64,000 nucleotides of DNA from contig JAFDZC010000005.1 in the NCBI GenBank assembly GCA_018267095.1, positions 1 to 64,000 on the forward strand, given 5' to 3'. This DNA comes from Bacteroidota bacterium (GTDB lineage Bacteria > Bacteroidota > Bacteroidia > Flavobacteriales > Flavobacteriaceae). The notes below the pieces were generated by a model that saw only the letters and a list, made by a program, of their open reading frames with translations, had not been told where the DNA came from and did no database searches. Positions within the stretch are counted from its first letter, which is position 1, and every line of letters begins with the position of its first letter. Of the stretch, positions 33,958-42,924 are shown one piece after another. The position numbers and the translations under genes are program-made.

Positions 33958-34382
33958 GCTTTGCGTTTGGGTAAAACCATGTTGGTGAGTTTGCAAAGTG
34001 AGATGAGATCACCTTTTTCGTCGGTGATTTTGATTTCCCAGAGGTGAATACTACGCCCTTTGTGAACAATGCGCGCCGTTCCGGTAACCATGCCTTCGCG
34101 TTTGGCTTTGAGGTGATTTGCAGCAATTTCAATTCCGCGTACTTCGCTGACTTCGTTGTTAATGAACAACATCGAGGCTGCACTTCCGACACTTTCGGCC
34201 AAGGCTACACTCGCGCCGCCGTGCAGCAATCCCATCGGCTGATGCACTCTAGAATTCACAGGCATTTGCGCCACTAAAAAATCTTCTCCGGCATCGGTAA
34301 ATTCAATTTGCAAGGTTTCCATCAAACTGTTTTTGCCAAACGAATTGCACAAGGCAAGCATTTCATCTCGTGATAAAGCCAT
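33954..34382 (-). CDS. Hotdog-fold thioesterase (PaaI/MenI-like)
   Basis: A 142-residue hotdog thioesterase from the ATG at 34382 (a TTG six codons upstream is weak). The family signature 'QPMGLLHGGASVALAESVGSAAS' region (about 48-70) contains the catalytic Gly-Gly and Glu. 'GIEIAANHLKAKREGMVTGTA' (about 83-103) is the second conserved strand. This subclass includes DHNA-CoA thioesterases (MenI), which release 1,4-dihydroxy-2-naphthoate in menaquinone synthesis. The 4-nt overlap with menF supports that reading, though the substrate is not proven. It is probably the first gene of the operon. Confidence 0.85.
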   Translation of the reverse strand: MALSRDEMLALCNSFGKNSLMETLQIEFTDAGEDFLVAQMPVNSRVHQPMGLLHGGASVALAESVGSAASMLFINNEVSEVRGIEIAANHLKAKREGMVTGTARIVHKGRSIHLWEIKITDEKGDLISLCKLTNMVLPKRKA

Positions 34383-34521
34383 CTTATTTTTTTGTTGCAA
34401 AATTATAGGTTCTGTTGGTCTAAGCGAAAAGTAAAATCAGAAAGATATCATAAAATTACTTTTTGTTCGTTGTTGTTTGATATTGCAAATTAAAACTTAT
34501 TTTTACCCAAAATACTTTTCA

Positions 34522-36111
34522 ATGCGTCAACTCATTTGTTTACTTTTTGTAGGTTTTATGCTCTCATTGAGCTCATGCCGTAAAGATTTTGACACAGTTC
34601 CCAGCGATGGCAATTTAGCTTTTTCAAAAGACACCGTATATCTTGATACTGTTTTTACTTCCATCGGATCGAGTACTTATACACTCAAAGTTTATAACAA
34701 CAGCGATGATGATATCAACATCCCTAGTATTAAACTAAAAAATATAGATTCTAGATACCGCATGATGGTTGATGGAATGTCCGGAGTTGATGAAGACGGA
34801 AACGGTGTGGGCGACGGACGCAGATTCAACAATGTAGAACTTTTGGCCAACGACAGTTTGTATATTTTTATTGAAACCACTGCCAAAATCAACGAATTGG
34901 CCAACAACAATCCAACCCAGTTTTTATATACCGACGACATTGTTTTTGATTCCGGAAGTAAAGAACAAAAAGTCAATTTGGTGACCTTGATTAAAGATGC
35001 CTATTTTCTATATCCACACAGGGATGATGCGGGAATCAAAGAAAGTTTGCTCATTGGCACTGATGATAATGGCGATGAAATCCGCATCAATGGTTTTGAA
35101 CTAGATCACAGCGATCCGGCCAATGGCGATGAGTTTCATTTCAACAATACAAAACCTTATGTCATATACGGATATGCCGGAGTTCCGAGTGGAGAAACAC
35201 TGACTATAGACCCCGGAGCGCGCGTGTATTTCCATGCCGAATCGGGAATTGTCGTTCAGCCTGGCGGTAGTTTGCATGTCAACGGAGCTATTTCTCCTGA
35301 CCCGACCAATCCACAACAAAACGAAGTTACTTTTGAAGGCGATCGACTCGAACCGATGTTTGAAGATGTTCCCGGACAATGGGGCACAATTTGGCTCCGA
35401 CAAGGGAGCGTGAACAACCGTGTCAATCATTTAACACTTAAAAATGCTTTGTTGGGATTTTTGGTCGAAAATTGCCCACTTGAAATCAACAACACGCAAA
35501 TTTACAATTCAGCCAACTACGGAATACTCGCACGAGCGGCCGGCATTACCTCAGAAAATCTCGTCATTAATTTGGCCGGACAAGCCTCGCTCGCTTGTAG
35601 TTTAGGAGGTGATTATGAGTTCAAACACGCAACGTTCAACAACAATTGGGTAGGCTCGAACCCGCTGGCGGTCTGGATCAGCAATTACGAAGAACAAGCC
35701 GATGGCAGCAAACCAAGCAATCCGTTGGTGCGCGCTAATTTTTACAATTGTATCATTTACGGAAGCAACAATATTGAACTGTACTTAGACGATATTGATT
35801 TAAACAACAACGATGTGGCGTTTAACTACGATTTTCAGAATTGTTTGATTAAATTCAGAGACAACGGAACTTCACTGCAAAACAACCATCCGGAATACGA
35901 CTTTATTCGAAACCAAACGGGCGGAAACATCAAAAATCAAGACCCGAAATTTTATGATGTAAATGCGAATAAACTCAATATTGATGATACCTCGGCTGCT
36001 TTCCAAAAGGGAAGCTTAAGCTTTTTGGTTCCGATAGATATTCTCGGACGACCGCGCACTTCGAACCCGCCGGATATGGGCGCGTATCAAAGTTTTCCTT
36101 TTCCCGAATAA
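34522..36111 (+). CDS. Lipoprotein with parallel beta-helix repeats
   Basis: A 529-residue lipoprotein from the ATG at 34522. The lipobox 'LSLSSCRKDF' (Cys about 18) is followed by Asp. The N-terminal half (about 40-210) has 'VYLDTVFTSIGSSTYTLKVYNNS', an Ig-like strand pattern. The C-terminal half has repeated turns with Asn stacks ('LVENCPLEINNTQIYNSANYG', 'FYNCIIYGSNNIELYLDDID') typical of right-handed beta helices, and ends 'RPRTSNPPDMGAYQ', a pattern common at the end of the choice-of-anchor Q family. No catalytic residues are recognisable. A carbohydrate-binding or structural surface role is only inference. Confidence 0.8.
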   Translation: MRQLICLLFVGFMLSLSSCRKDFDTVPSDGNLAFSKDTVYLDTVFTSIGSSTYTLKVYNNSDDDINIPSIKLKNIDSRYRMMVDGMSGVDEDGNGVGDGRRFNNVELLANDSLYIFIETTAKINELANNNPTQFLYTDDIVFDSGSKEQKVNLVTLIKDAYFLYPHRDDAGIKESLLIGTDDNGDEIRINGFELDHSDPANGDEFHFNNTKPYVIYGYAGVPSGETLTIDPGARVYFHAESGIVVQPGGSLHVNGAISPDPTNPQQNEVTFEGDRLEPMFEDVPGQWGTIWLRQGSVNNRVNHLTLKNALLGFLVENCPLEINNTQIYNSANYGILARAAGITSENLVINLAGQASLACSLGGDYEFKHATFNNNWVGSNPLAVWISNYEEQADGSKPSNPLVRANFYNCIIYGSNNIELYLDDIDLNNNDVAFNYDFQNCLIKFRDNGTSLQNNHPEYDFIRNQTGGNIKNQDPKFYDVNANKLNIDDTSAAFQKGSLSFLVPIDILGRPRTSNPPDMGAYQSFPFPE

Positions 36112-36148
36112 TTGTTCAAAAGTCAAAGCAATTGTAGATAAAGTTTAG

Positions 36149-36179
36149 TTGTGCCCTGCGTTTTTTTGGGCTACCTTTG
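36149..36179 (+). promoter_or_regulatory. purL promoter
   Basis: TTG (36149-36151), 20 nt, TACCTTTG (36172-36179) is a full match to the Bacteroidota promoter form. It would start the transcript about 24 nt ahead of the purL ATG. The spacer carries a T-run. Confidence 0.6.
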
Positions 36180-36209
36180 CCGCAACAACAACGACTAATA
36201 CTAACTACA

Positions 36210-39200
36210 ATGATTCATTTCTTCGGAAACGAAAACAGCACTGTTTTTGCCGTTCAGACGCAAAACGAACTTTCGGCCGCGCACATCAATCAACTCAACT
36301 GGCTTTTTGGCAATACAAAAAAAATAGAAAAATCCGTGCTCGCGGATTTTTTTGTGGGCCCACGTGCCGCCATGATTACACCTTGGAGCACCAATGCGAT
36401 TGAAATCACCCAAAACATGGGTATTTCAGGCATTATACGCATCGAAGAATTTCATAAAGTTGCGGCTGATTTTACCGCTTTTGATCCGATGCTTTCGCAA
36501 AAATACGCTGCGTTAAATCAAAATATTTTTAAGATTGACATAACTCCCGAGCCGATTCAACACATCGAAAATATCGCGGCATACAACCAACAAGAAGGTT
36601 TGGCGCTCAGCGAAGATGAAATCGAATACCTCGAAGAATTAGCCCAAAAACTTGGACGATCACTCACCGATTCTGAAGTTTTTGGATTTTCGCAAGTTAA
36701 CTCAGAGCATTGTCGCCACAAAATTTTCAACGGAACCTTTGTCATTGACGGCATTGAACAACCCTCATCCTTGTTTCAACTGATCAAAAAAACTTCAGCT
36801 GAACATCCCAACCAAATTGTATCGGCTTATAAAGACAACGTCGCTTTTATCAAAGGGCCACAAGTCACGCAATTTGCGCCGGCTTCTGGGGACAAAGCCG
36901 ATTTTTTCAACAATAAACCCTTTGATTCGGTTTTATCACTTAAAGCCGAAACCCATAATTTTCCCACAACAGTAGAACCTTTTAACGGCGCAGCCACCGG
37001 ATCAGGCGGAGAAATTCGCGACCGATTGGCCGGCGGTCAAGGTTCTTTGCCGCTCGCCGGAACTGCTGTTTACATGACGGCTTATCCGCGTTTGTCACAA
37101 AATCGTTGGGCCGAAAAAAACACCCAAGCCCGAAAATGGCTCTATCAAACACCATTGGATATTTTAATCAAAGCTTCCAACGGAGCTTCTGATTTTGGCA
37201 ATAAATTCGGACAACCACTCATTTCCGGTTCACTGTTAACTTTTGAACATCAGGAAGCCGGACGCATGCTCGGTTACGATAAAGTCATCATGCAAGCCGG
37301 TGGAATAGGTTACGGAAAACACGAACAATCAAAGAAAAAACAACCCAAAAAAGGCGATAAAATTGTGGTTTTAGGCGGAGAAAACTACCGAATCGGTATG
37401 GGCGGAGCTGCCGTTTCTTCAGCCGACACCGGCGCTTTTAGTTCAGGAATTGAACTTAATGCAGTTCAACGTTCGAATCCGGAAATGCAAAAAAGAGCCG
37501 CCAACGCCATCCGCGCGATGGTGGAAAGTGACCACAATCCGATTGTTTCTATCCACGATCACGGAGCCGGCGGGCATTTGAACTGTCTGTCTGAGTTGGT
37601 CGAAGCTACCGGCGGAACCATTTCGCTCGACGCTTTACCAGTGGGCGATCCTACTCTTTCAGTCAAAGAAATCATCGGCAACGAATCGCAAGAACGCATG
37701 GGCTTGGTGATTGGCTCTAAAGATGTAGCACAACTTCAAAGAATAGCCGAGCGCGAGCGAGCGCCAATGTACGTCGTGGGCGAAATAACAGACGATCATC
37801 GCTTTGTATTTACCTCTGAAAAAACGGACGAAAAACCGATGAATTTTGCTTTAGAAGATTTGTTCGGCAGCTCGCCAAAAACCATCATTAAAGACCAAAC
37901 CGTTGTTTATCAATACGAAGACATAACCTACGAAACTTCTAAAATTCCGGAGTATGTGCGCGAACTTTTAAAACTCGAAGCCGTGGCCTGTAAAGATTGG
38001 CTCACCAACAAAGTAGATCGCTGCGTAGGCGGAAAAGTGGCCAAACAACAATGCGCCGGGCCGTTGCAATTACCGCTCAATAATGTGGGGGTGATGGCGC
38101 TGGATTTTACGAGTAAAAATGGCATTGCTACTTCAATCGGACACGCACCTTTATCGGCTTTGATTGATCCGGAAGCGGGCAGTCGGAATGCTATTGGTGA
38201 AGCTTTGAGCAACCTTATTTGGGCACCGATTCACAACGGAATCAGCGGCGTTTCACTGTCGGCCAACTGGATGTGGGCTTGTAAAAACAAAGGCGAAGAT
38301 GCGCGATTATATCAGGCCGTGCAAGCTTGCTCGGACTTTGCCATTGAACTCGGCATCAATATTCCAACCGGGAAAGATTCGCTGTCTATGAAGCAAAAAT
38401 ATCCCGATCAGGAAGTGATTGCTCCGGGCACTGTAATTATATCTGCTGTTGGTCATTGTACTGATATTACGCGTGTGGTTGAACCGGTTTTGCAGAAAAA
38501 TGGAGGTTCTATTTATTATCTCAATATGTCGCAAGACGATTTTAAATTGGGCGGAAGTTCGTTTGCACAATTACTCAATAAAATCGGAAACAAAACGCCT
38601 ACCATTTGCGATGCAGGGTATTTTAAAAGCGTTTTTAATGCCATCCAAAAGCTCATTGCCGATGGACAAATTTGTGCCGGACACGACATTGGCAGCGGCG
38701 GACTCATCACCACTTTACTCGAAATGTGTTTTGCCGATACTGATTTGGGCGCTCACATCGACTTGACAAGTTTGCATGAATCTGATTTAGTCAAAATATT
38801 ATTTGCAGAAAACATTGGCATCGTCATCCAACCCAAAGAGGACACAATTTTTGAAAAGACATTAAATCAAGAAGGTATTGCTTATTTCAAAATTGGAACG
38901 GTGACTTCAACCGAAAATCTGCAACTCACAACCAACAATTCACAACCAACCACCCTCAACTTCTCAATTCCAGAATATCGCGATGTTTGGTTTGAAACTT
39001 CGTATTTGCTCGATCAACATCAAACAGCCAATAATTGTGCAAAATCGCGTTTTGACAATTACAAAAATCAACCATTGGCCTATACTTATCCGAAACATTT
39101 TGACGGAAAATTACAAATTCATCAAGGCAACAGACCCAAAGCTGCTGTCATTCGCGAAAAAGGAAGCAATTCTGAACGCGAAATGGCCCACGCCATGTAT

Positions 39201-39884
39201 CTGGCCGGATTTGACGTCAAAGATGTACACATGACTGATTTGATTTCTGGTCGTGAAGATTTGAGCGATGTGCAGTTCATCGGCGCTGTGGGCGGCTTCT
39301 CGAATTCAGATGTTTTGGGCAGCGCCAAAGGTTGGGCCGGCGCATTTTTATACAACGAAAAAGCCAAAAAGGCACTCGATAATTTCATGGCGCGCCCCGA
39401 TACTTTGTCGGTAGGGATATGCAACGGTTGCCAACTCATGATGGAACTGGAGCTTATTTATCCAGAGCATGAAATCCACGGAAAAATGAAGCACAACGAC
39501 AGCCACAAACACGAAAGCATTTTTACTTCGGTAAGCATACAAGACAATCATTCGGTGATGTTATCGTCTTTGGCAGGAAGTACTTTGGGCGTTTGGGTTT
39601 CACACGGCGAAGGAAAATTCAGTTTACCTTACGAAGAAAGTCGATACCACATTGTCGGGAAATACGGTTATGAAACTTATCCGGCTAATCCGAACAATTC
39701 TGATTACAATACGGCCATGATGTGTGATGCCAGCGGTCGTCATTTGGTCATGATGCCGCACATTGAACGCTCTATTTTTAGTTGGAATTGGGCACATTAT
39801 CCAAAAGACCGAACCGACGAGGTTTCACCTTGGTTAGAAGCTTTCGTCAATGCAAGAAAATGGATTGAGCAACAGGGCAATTAG
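36210..39884 (+). CDS. purL: Phosphoribosylformylglycinamidine synthase (large single-chain form)
   Basis: Turns FGAR, glutamine and ATP into FGAM in purine synthesis. This 1224-residue protein is the long single-chain PurL with an N-terminal synthetase, a middle linker and a C-terminal glutaminase. The ATG at 36210 ([10 protein letters not shown]) is favoured over upstream non-ATG starts. Motifs are '[16 protein letters not shown]' (about 165-180), '[17 protein letters not shown]' (about 238-254), the ATP-site '[20 protein letters not shown]' (about 256-275) and, in the glutaminase domain, '[12 protein letters not shown]' (about 1070) with its Cys nucleophile and a His/Glu near the end. A short low-complexity segment around 904-918 is odd (see findings). 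Confidence 0.96.
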   Translation: MIHFFGNENSTVFAVQTQNELSAAHINQLNWLFGNTKKIEKSVLADFFVGPRAAMITPWSTNAIEITQNMGISGIIRIEEFHKVAADFTAFDPMLSQKYAALNQNIFKIDITPEPIQHIENIAAYNQQEGLALSEDEIEYLEELAQKLGRSLTDSEVFGFSQVNSEHCRHKIFNGTFVIDGIEQPSSLFQLIKKTSAEHPNQIVSAYKDNVAFIKGPQVTQFAPASGDKADFFNNKPFDSVLSLKAETHNFPTTVEPFNGAATGSGGEIRDRLAGGQGSLPLAGTAVYMTAYPRLSQNRWAEKNTQARKWLYQTPLDILIKASNGASDFGNKFGQPLISGSLLTFEHQEAGRMLGYDKVIMQAGGIGYGKHEQSKKKQPKKGDKIVVLGGENYRIGMGGAAVSSADTGAFSSGIELNAVQRSNPEMQKRAANAIRAMVESDHNPIVSIHDHGAGGHLNCLSELVEATGGTISLDALPVGDPTLSVKEIIGNESQERMGLVIGSKDVAQLQRIAERERAPMYVVGEITDDHRFVFTSEKTDEKPMNFALEDLFGSSPKTIIKDQTVVYQYEDITYETSKIPEYVRELLKLEAVACKDWLTNKVDRCVGGKVAKQQCAGPLQLPLNNVGVMALDFTSKNGIATSIGHAPLSALIDPEAGSRNAIGEALSNLIWAPIHNGISGVSLSANWMWACKNKGEDARLYQAVQACSDFAIELGINIPTGKDSLSMKQKYPDQEVIAPGTVIISAVGHCTDITRVVEPVLQKNGGSIYYLNMSQDDFKLGGSSFAQLLNKIGNKTPTICDAGYFKSVFNAIQKLIADGQICAGHDIGSGGLITTLLEMCFADTDLGAHIDLTSLHESDLVKILFAENIGIVIQPKEDTIFEKTLNQEGIAYFKIGTVTSTENLQLTTNNSQPTTLNFSIPEYRDVWFETSYLLDQHQTANNCAKSRFDNYKNQPLAYTYPKHFDGKLQIHQGNRPKAAVIREKGSNSEREMAHAMYLAGFDVKDVHMTDLISGREDLSDVQFIGAVGGFSNSDVLGSAKGWAGAFLYNEKAKKALDNFMARPDTLSVGICNGCQLMMELELIYPEHEIHGKMKHNDSHKHESIFTSVSIQDNHSVMLSSLAGSTLGVWVSHGEGKFSLPYEESRYHIVGKYGYETYPANPNNSDYNTAMMCDASGRHLVMMPHIERSIFSWNWAHYPKDRTDEVSPWLEAFVNARKWIEQQGN

Positions 39885-39903
39885 TTAAATTTAACATGGC
39901 CAT

Positions 39904-39933
39904 TTTGAAGCTTCAGTCAAAGTTCTATCTTTG
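39904..39933 (+). promoter_or_regulatory. Promoter of the M14 carboxypeptidase
   Basis: TTTG (39904-39907), 18 nt, TATCTTTG (39926-39933) fits the Bacteroidota consensus closely and lies 21 nt before the ATG. Confidence 0.6.
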
Positions 39934-39953
39934 AGCTGTTTAAAAATTGCTCC

Positions 39954-42332
39954 ATGAAGAAATTACATATGCTTTGGCTGTGTTTGTTGGCCATCAGTTT
40001 TGCTTCGGCACAAAATCAAAAATATCATCGTGCCAAAATCATCTATGAAACCGCTGAGAACCTCAAAAAATTACAACAAGCCGGTATTGCAACCGATCAT
40101 GGTTTGCATAAAAAAGGCTATTCACTCACCTGTGATTTCTCGGATGCCGAACTAGAAAAAGCGCGAAATCTGGGTCTCAAAGTTGAAATTGAGATTGAAG
40201 ATGTTCAGCAATATTACGTAGATCAAAACAAAAAAAAAGCGCCGCAAAGAAGCATCCTAAACGCCGGATTCGATTGCATAACGCAAGGCATTGAATATAC
40301 CATTCCAACCAACTTCAACTTAGGCAGCATGGGCGGTTATCTGACTTACGACCAGATGTTGCAAGAACTGGACGATATGCACACCCAATTCCCTAATCTG
40401 ATCTCGGCCAGAGAAAATGTGAGCAGCTTTTTGACCTCAGAAGGCCGCGCTTTACAATGGGTCAAAATCACCCAAAATCCTGAATTGATGAATGCTCGCC
40501 CGCAAGTTTTATACACCGCGGTTCATCATGCGCGCGAACCGATTTCGTTGTCAGAAACCATTTTTTATATGTGGTATTTGCTCGAGAATTATGCGAGTAA
40601 TGATGAAATCAAAGACATTGTCGACAATACCGAATTGTATTTTATTCCGGTGGTCAATCCGGACGGTTACATTTATAACCAAACCACCAATCCGAGTGGT
40701 GGTGGAATGTGGCGCAAAAACAGACGCAATTTTAACGACGGAACTTTTGGGGTTGATAACAACCGTAATTATGATTATTGGATCAATGGTGATGCTGGTC
40801 AAAGTGTCTGGAATACGACCGGAATTTCGGCCGATGCTACCGGTGAAACTTATCCCGGAACTGCGCCTTTTTCAGAACCAGAAACCCAAGCGGTTCAGTA
40901 TTTTGTAGAAAATCACCATTTTAAATTGGCGCTCAATGCACATACTTATTCAGATTTATTGCTCTATCCATACGGTTATGAATTAAATGTTCCGAGTCCG
41001 GACCATGCCTATTTTGGAAAAATATCATCGCTGATGGTTTCCAACAATAATCTGGTCAATGAAATTGCTTCAGCTTTATATGCTGCTTCGGGTGACTCGG
41101 ATGATTTTATGTACGGACAAACCATGAACCACGACAAGATTTTTGCTTTTACACCAGAAATTGGTCAGTCATTTTGGCCGGCGACCACCGAAATCATTCC
41201 GCTTTGTCAAAAAATGATGTTTACCAATTTGACCACGGCTCAACTTGTTCGCGAATATGCTTCACTGACCGATTTGACACCAAAGTTCATCGGGAACCAA
41301 GCGATTTTTCAGGCACAATTTGAGTTGACCAAATTAGGATTGGGCGGCAGCGGAAATTATACGGTGAGCATCAATCCATTGTCCTCAAACATCACCTCAG
41401 TCGGACCGGCTTTTACGGTTTCGGGTTTGGATGTTTCACAAAGTGTCAACGCACAAATTGCGATTGGTCTTGCCAACGGAACCGCCAGTAACGATGATAT
41501 TGTTTATGAATACGTAATTGACAATGGCCAAAACATCGAGCGAAAACAAGTGACCAAAAAATTCGGGCAACTCCAAAATACATTGACCGATAACGGCTCG
41601 GCATTGGCTCCCACTTGGACCAACAACAACTGGGGCTTATCGACGACCACTTTTGTGTCTCCGTCTTCGTCCATTACGGATTCGCCCAACGGCACCTACA
41701 GCAACAGCCAAAACAAAAGAATTACCTTGACCAATCCGATTAATTTAGCGGGTATTAACAACGCAACGGTTTCTTTTGCGGCGAAGTGGGAACTCGAAAA
41801 CGGCTATGATTTTGTGGCTTTTGAAGTTTCGACTGACAACGGTTTGACTTGGACCGAGCAATGCGGAAAATACACCAAAAGCATTACACCCAATACTGCT
41901 GAAGGAACCATTCCGGCCTATAGCGGAACACAATCTGATTGGATCAATGAAGAAATCAGTTTGAGCGATTATGCCGGTCAATCCATCAAAGTGCGCTTTC
42001 GATTGTCAACGGATGTGGGGACGAATTTAGACGGATTTTACTTCGATGATTTTAAAGTGAATTTGTTGCAAAATTCGGTTTTGTTGGCCACAGAAAACAA
42101 TCAGGTTTTGCCTTTTAGAATATATCCGAATCCCGTGCAAGATGTTTTGCGCATTCATACGGAAGTTTCAGCTTATGAAGTTGAAATTTACAACCTGCAA
42201 TCGCAACTTATTTTATCCCTAAAAGCGGGTCAAACCACCGATGTTGATTTGAGTCAATTGGCACAAGGAGCTTATTTGGTTCGAATAAAATCCCAGCAAA
42301 CAACACAAACCGAGAAAATTATCAAGCAATAA
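39954..42332 (+). CDS. M14 zinc carboxypeptidase, T9SS cargo
   Basis: A 792-residue secreted enzyme with a signal peptide (about 1-19). The M14 zinc site is 'VHHAREPISLSE' (HxxE, about 187-198), later His in 'LNAHTYSDLLLYPYG' (about 322-336), and the catalytic Glu in 'AFTPEIGQSFWP' (about 398-409); 'NPDGYIYN' and 'NRNYDYW' are also typical substrate-site segments. A beta-sandwich (MAM/discoidin-like, 'WELENGYDFVAFEVSTDNG') fills about 610-700. The C-terminal 75 residues ('FRIYPNPVQDVLRI' to 'KIIKQ') are a type A T9SS sorting domain, so it is secreted or held at the cell surface after cleavage. A full promoter lies directly upstream. Confidence 0.93.
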   Translation: MKKLHMLWLCLLAISFASAQNQKYHRAKIIYETAENLKKLQQAGIATDHGLHKKGYSLTCDFSDAELEKARNLGLKVEIEIEDVQQYYVDQNKKKAPQRSILNAGFDCITQGIEYTIPTNFNLGSMGGYLTYDQMLQELDDMHTQFPNLISARENVSSFLTSEGRALQWVKITQNPELMNARPQVLYTAVHHAREPISLSETIFYMWYLLENYASNDEIKDIVDNTELYFIPVVNPDGYIYNQTTNPSGGGMWRKNRRNFNDGTFGVDNNRNYDYWINGDAGQSVWNTTGISADATGETYPGTAPFSEPETQAVQYFVENHHFKLALNAHTYSDLLLYPYGYELNVPSPDHAYFGKISSLMVSNNNLVNEIASALYAASGDSDDFMYGQTMNHDKIFAFTPEIGQSFWPATTEIIPLCQKMMFTNLTTAQLVREYASLTDLTPKFIGNQAIFQAQFELTKLGLGGSGNYTVSINPLSSNITSVGPAFTVSGLDVSQSVNAQIAIGLANGTASNDDIVYEYVIDNGQNIERKQVTKKFGQLQNTLTDNGSALAPTWTNNNWGLSTTTFVSPSSSITDSPNGTYSNSQNKRITLTNPINLAGINNATVSFAAKWELENGYDFVAFEVSTDNGLTWTEQCGKYTKSITPNTAEGTIPAYSGTQSDWINEEISLSDYAGQSIKVRFRLSTDVGTNLDGFYFDDFKVNLLQNSVLLATENNQVLPFRIYPNPVQDVLRIHTEVSAYEVEIYNLQSQLILSLKAGQTTDVDLSQLAQGAYLVRIKSQQTTQTEKIIKQ

Positions 42333-42923
42333 TTATTTCTTTTCGGCAGCTAATTGCTTACGGCTTTTGTAGGCTTTTAAGTATTCACCTTTGGGCGTTC
42401 CGTCGTCAAACGAACTGAATTTAATCATCGTGCGAACACCTTGACGCGCTTGTTCGTTGGTGAATCCTTCGTATTCGATTCGGTATAAGGCAGAGTACAT
42501 TTCGGCACGACCGACTCCGTGATAACAGTGAATCAAAACCGGATAATTATCGGGATTGTCCATGATTTGAAAAAACGTATCCAAATTCTTTTGATTGGGC
42601 ACCTGATCTGAACCGTTGTTGAAATAGTTCACGCCCGGAATTTTGGCGACGGCTTCTTTCTCAGCGGTGAGTTCCTCGGGAATTTCAGGATTGTTGACCA
42701 AATCAGCGGTTCCGGGAAAACGCAAATCCACGATTGATTTGATGTGATATTTCTGCACATAATCTTTGATTTCATCGGGCGGAATTACGCCAGATTTATA
42801 GACTTTGCCTTCAGAAATTGTTTCAAAATTGTGGTTGATGTTCATATCGTATACGTATTTTCCGACGCCCATCAGCACAATAGAAAATACAATTCCGAGG
42901 ATAATTTTGGTTGATTTTTTCAT
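42333..42923 (-). CDS. Membrane-anchored tyrosine/dual-specificity phosphatase
   Basis: A 196-residue protein. An N-terminal hydrophobic segment (about 6-24, followed by 'DMNINHNF') looks like a signal anchor. The phosphatase signature Cys-x5-Arg is 'HCYHGVGR' (about 129-136), and the general-acid region 'SIVDLRFPGTADLV' (about 63-76) fits the Siw14/dual-specificity type. The catalytic domain would therefore lie in the periplasm. It follows the LtaS-like sulfatase by 1 nt, so both are on one transcript. The substrate may be a sugar phosphate, lipid phosphate or protein. Confidence 0.82.
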   Translation of the reverse strand: MKKSTKIILGIVFSIVLMGVGKYVYDMNINHNFETISEGKVYKSGVIPPDEIKDYVQKYHIKSIVDLRFPGTADLVNNPEIPEELTAEKEAVAKIPGVNYFNNGSDQVPNQKNLDTFFQIMDNPDNYPVLIHCYHGVGRAEMYSALYRIEYEGFTNEQARQGVRTMIKFSSFDDGTPKGEYLKAYKSRKQLAAEKK

Positions 42924-42924
42924 C

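Noticed and set aside
34425-34521. TTTGATATTG-type box before the beta-helix lipoprotein
   Set aside because: It does not match TAnnTTTG well enough and has no -33 partner.
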